This document shows, piece by piece, positions 5,052 through 5,609 of a stretch of DNA of 5,609 bases (position 1 is the stretch's first letter; each line of letters begins with the position of its first letter). The DNA is from Lysobacteraceae bacterium (lineage in GTDB: Bacteria > Pseudomonadota > Gammaproteobacteria > Xanthomonadales > Xanthomonadaceae): positions 1 through 5,609 of the forward strand of contig SEHC01000151.1 of the NCBI GenBank assembly GCA_004173415.1, written 5' to 3'. A model generated the notes under the pieces. That model was not told the origin of the DNA. It did no database searches and worked only from the letters and a program-made list of their open reading frames with translations. A program made the position numbers and the translations under genes.

Positions 5052-5609
5052 TCAGCGCTCGATGATCGCCACCACGCCCATGCCGCCGGCGGTGCAGATC
5101 GAGACCAGGGCGCGGCCGCCGCCGCGTTGCTTGAGTTCCTTGGCCACGGTGGCGACGATGCGCGCGCCGGTGGCGGCGAAGGGATGGCCGGTGGCCAGCG
5201 AGGAACCGTTCGGGTTCATCTTGGCCGGGTCGATCCGGCCCATCGGTGCGTCCAGGCCGAGGCGGTTCCTGCAGTAGTCCTCGCTCTCCCAGGCACGCAG
5301 CGTGCACAGCACCTGCGCGGCAAACGCCTCGTGGATCTCGTAGATGTCGAAATCCTGCAGGGTCAGGCCGTGGCGCTTGAGCATTTCCGGCACCGCCACC
5401 GTCGGCGCCATCAGCAGCCCCTCGCCGTGGACGAAATCCACCGCCGAGGACTGCGCGTCGCGCAGGTAGGCCAGGGGTTCGTGGCCGTGCGCCTGCGCCC
5501 ACTCGTCGCTGGCCAGCAGCACCGCCGCCGCACCGTCGGTGAGCGGGGTGGAATTGGCCGCGGTCAGGGTGCCGCGGCCGGAGGTCTTGTCGAAGGCCGG
5601 CTTCAGCGT
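5052..5609 (-). CDS. fadI: FadI-like thiolase (acetyl-CoA acyltransferase), C-terminal part (cut by right window edge)
   Basis: Thiolases cleave 3-ketoacyl-CoA with CoA in beta-oxidation or run in reverse to join acetyl-CoA units. The last 185 residues are visible, which is the C-terminal domain of a protein usually about 400-440 residues long; the nucleophilic-cysteine half lies beyond position 5609. Visible motifs are TLTAANSTPLTDGAAAVLLA, HEAFAAQ (its His codon at 5333-5331), GHPFAATGAR with the catalytic His (codon 5186-5184), and the C-terminal CTAGGMGV with the catalytic acid/base Cys (codon 5096-5094). HEAFA in place of the common NEAFA, together with HPFAATGAR, points to the FadI/trifunctional-enzyme beta-subunit branch rather than a PhaA/AtoB-type biosynthetic thiolase. 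The exact chain-length preference cannot be read from this part. The stop is TGA at 5054-5052. The gene converges on hemY across 121 nt; a partner fadJ-type gene is not in view. Confidence 0.9.
   Translation of the reverse strand, partial: TLKPAFDKTSGRGTLTAANSTPLTDGAAAVLLASDEWAQAHGHEPLAYLRDAQSSAVDFVHGEGLLMAPTVAVPEMLKRHGLTLQDFDIYEIHEAFAAQVLCTLRAWESEDYCRNRLGLDAPMGRIDPAKMNPNGSSLATGHPFAATGARIVATVAKELKQRGGGRALVSICTAGGMGVVAIIER

Overview
The window is high-GC, gene-dense bacterial chromosome. Protein sequences, gene order and codon use suggest a gammaproteobacterium of the Xanthomonadaceae (Lysobacter, Luteimonas, Stenotrophomonas or Xanthomonas relatives). The main clues are the SecB N-terminus, the hemD-hemX-hemY cluster and the FadI-like thiolase. 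This placement is inference; no rRNA or other marker gene is present. I see no mobile element, CRISPR array, tRNA or rRNA, and no region of foreign composition. It reads as core housekeeping DNA.

Left part (1-1810, all on the minus strand, so transcription runs right to left): a stand-alone hotdog-fold protein of the YiiD C-terminal/MadB type (1307-1810), a small secreted protein of unknown function (851-1279), a membrane-anchored rhodanese-like protein of the YibN family (338-772), and the 5' part of secB (1-221, continuing beyond the left edge). Gaps of 27, 78 and 116 nt would allow one transcript, but the last two could also hold a promoter or a processing site. The yibN-secB neighbourhood is known from enterobacteria, but the glutaredoxin gene grxC that lies between them in E. 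coli is absent here.

Middle part (1827-4930, plus strand): a compact operon of hemD (uroporphyrinogen-III synthase), hemX and hemY. hemX begins at GTG behind a strong Shine-Dalgarno sequence, and hemY begins in an ATGA overlap with the hemX stop codon. HemD makes the last common tetrapyrrole precursor. HemX and HemY are membrane-anchored accessory proteins whose common database names (methyltransferase, protoporphyrinogen oxidase) do not fit these sequences. hemC, which leads this operon in E. coli, is not adjacent. Its place is taken by the divergent hotdog gene, whose likely start codon is only 16 nt from that of hemD.

Right part (4931-5609): a 121-nt convergent intergenic region with a 9-bp GC-rich stem that probably terminates the minus-strand thiolase transcript, followed by the C-terminal 185 codons of a FadI-like thiolase that enters from the right edge.

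I found no convincing new multi-gene system. The observations most worth following are the stand-alone MadB-type gene, usually labelled a thioesterase but possibly a malonyl-ACP decarboxylase; the almost abutting divergent starts of that gene and hemD; and the uncharacterised secreted protein.
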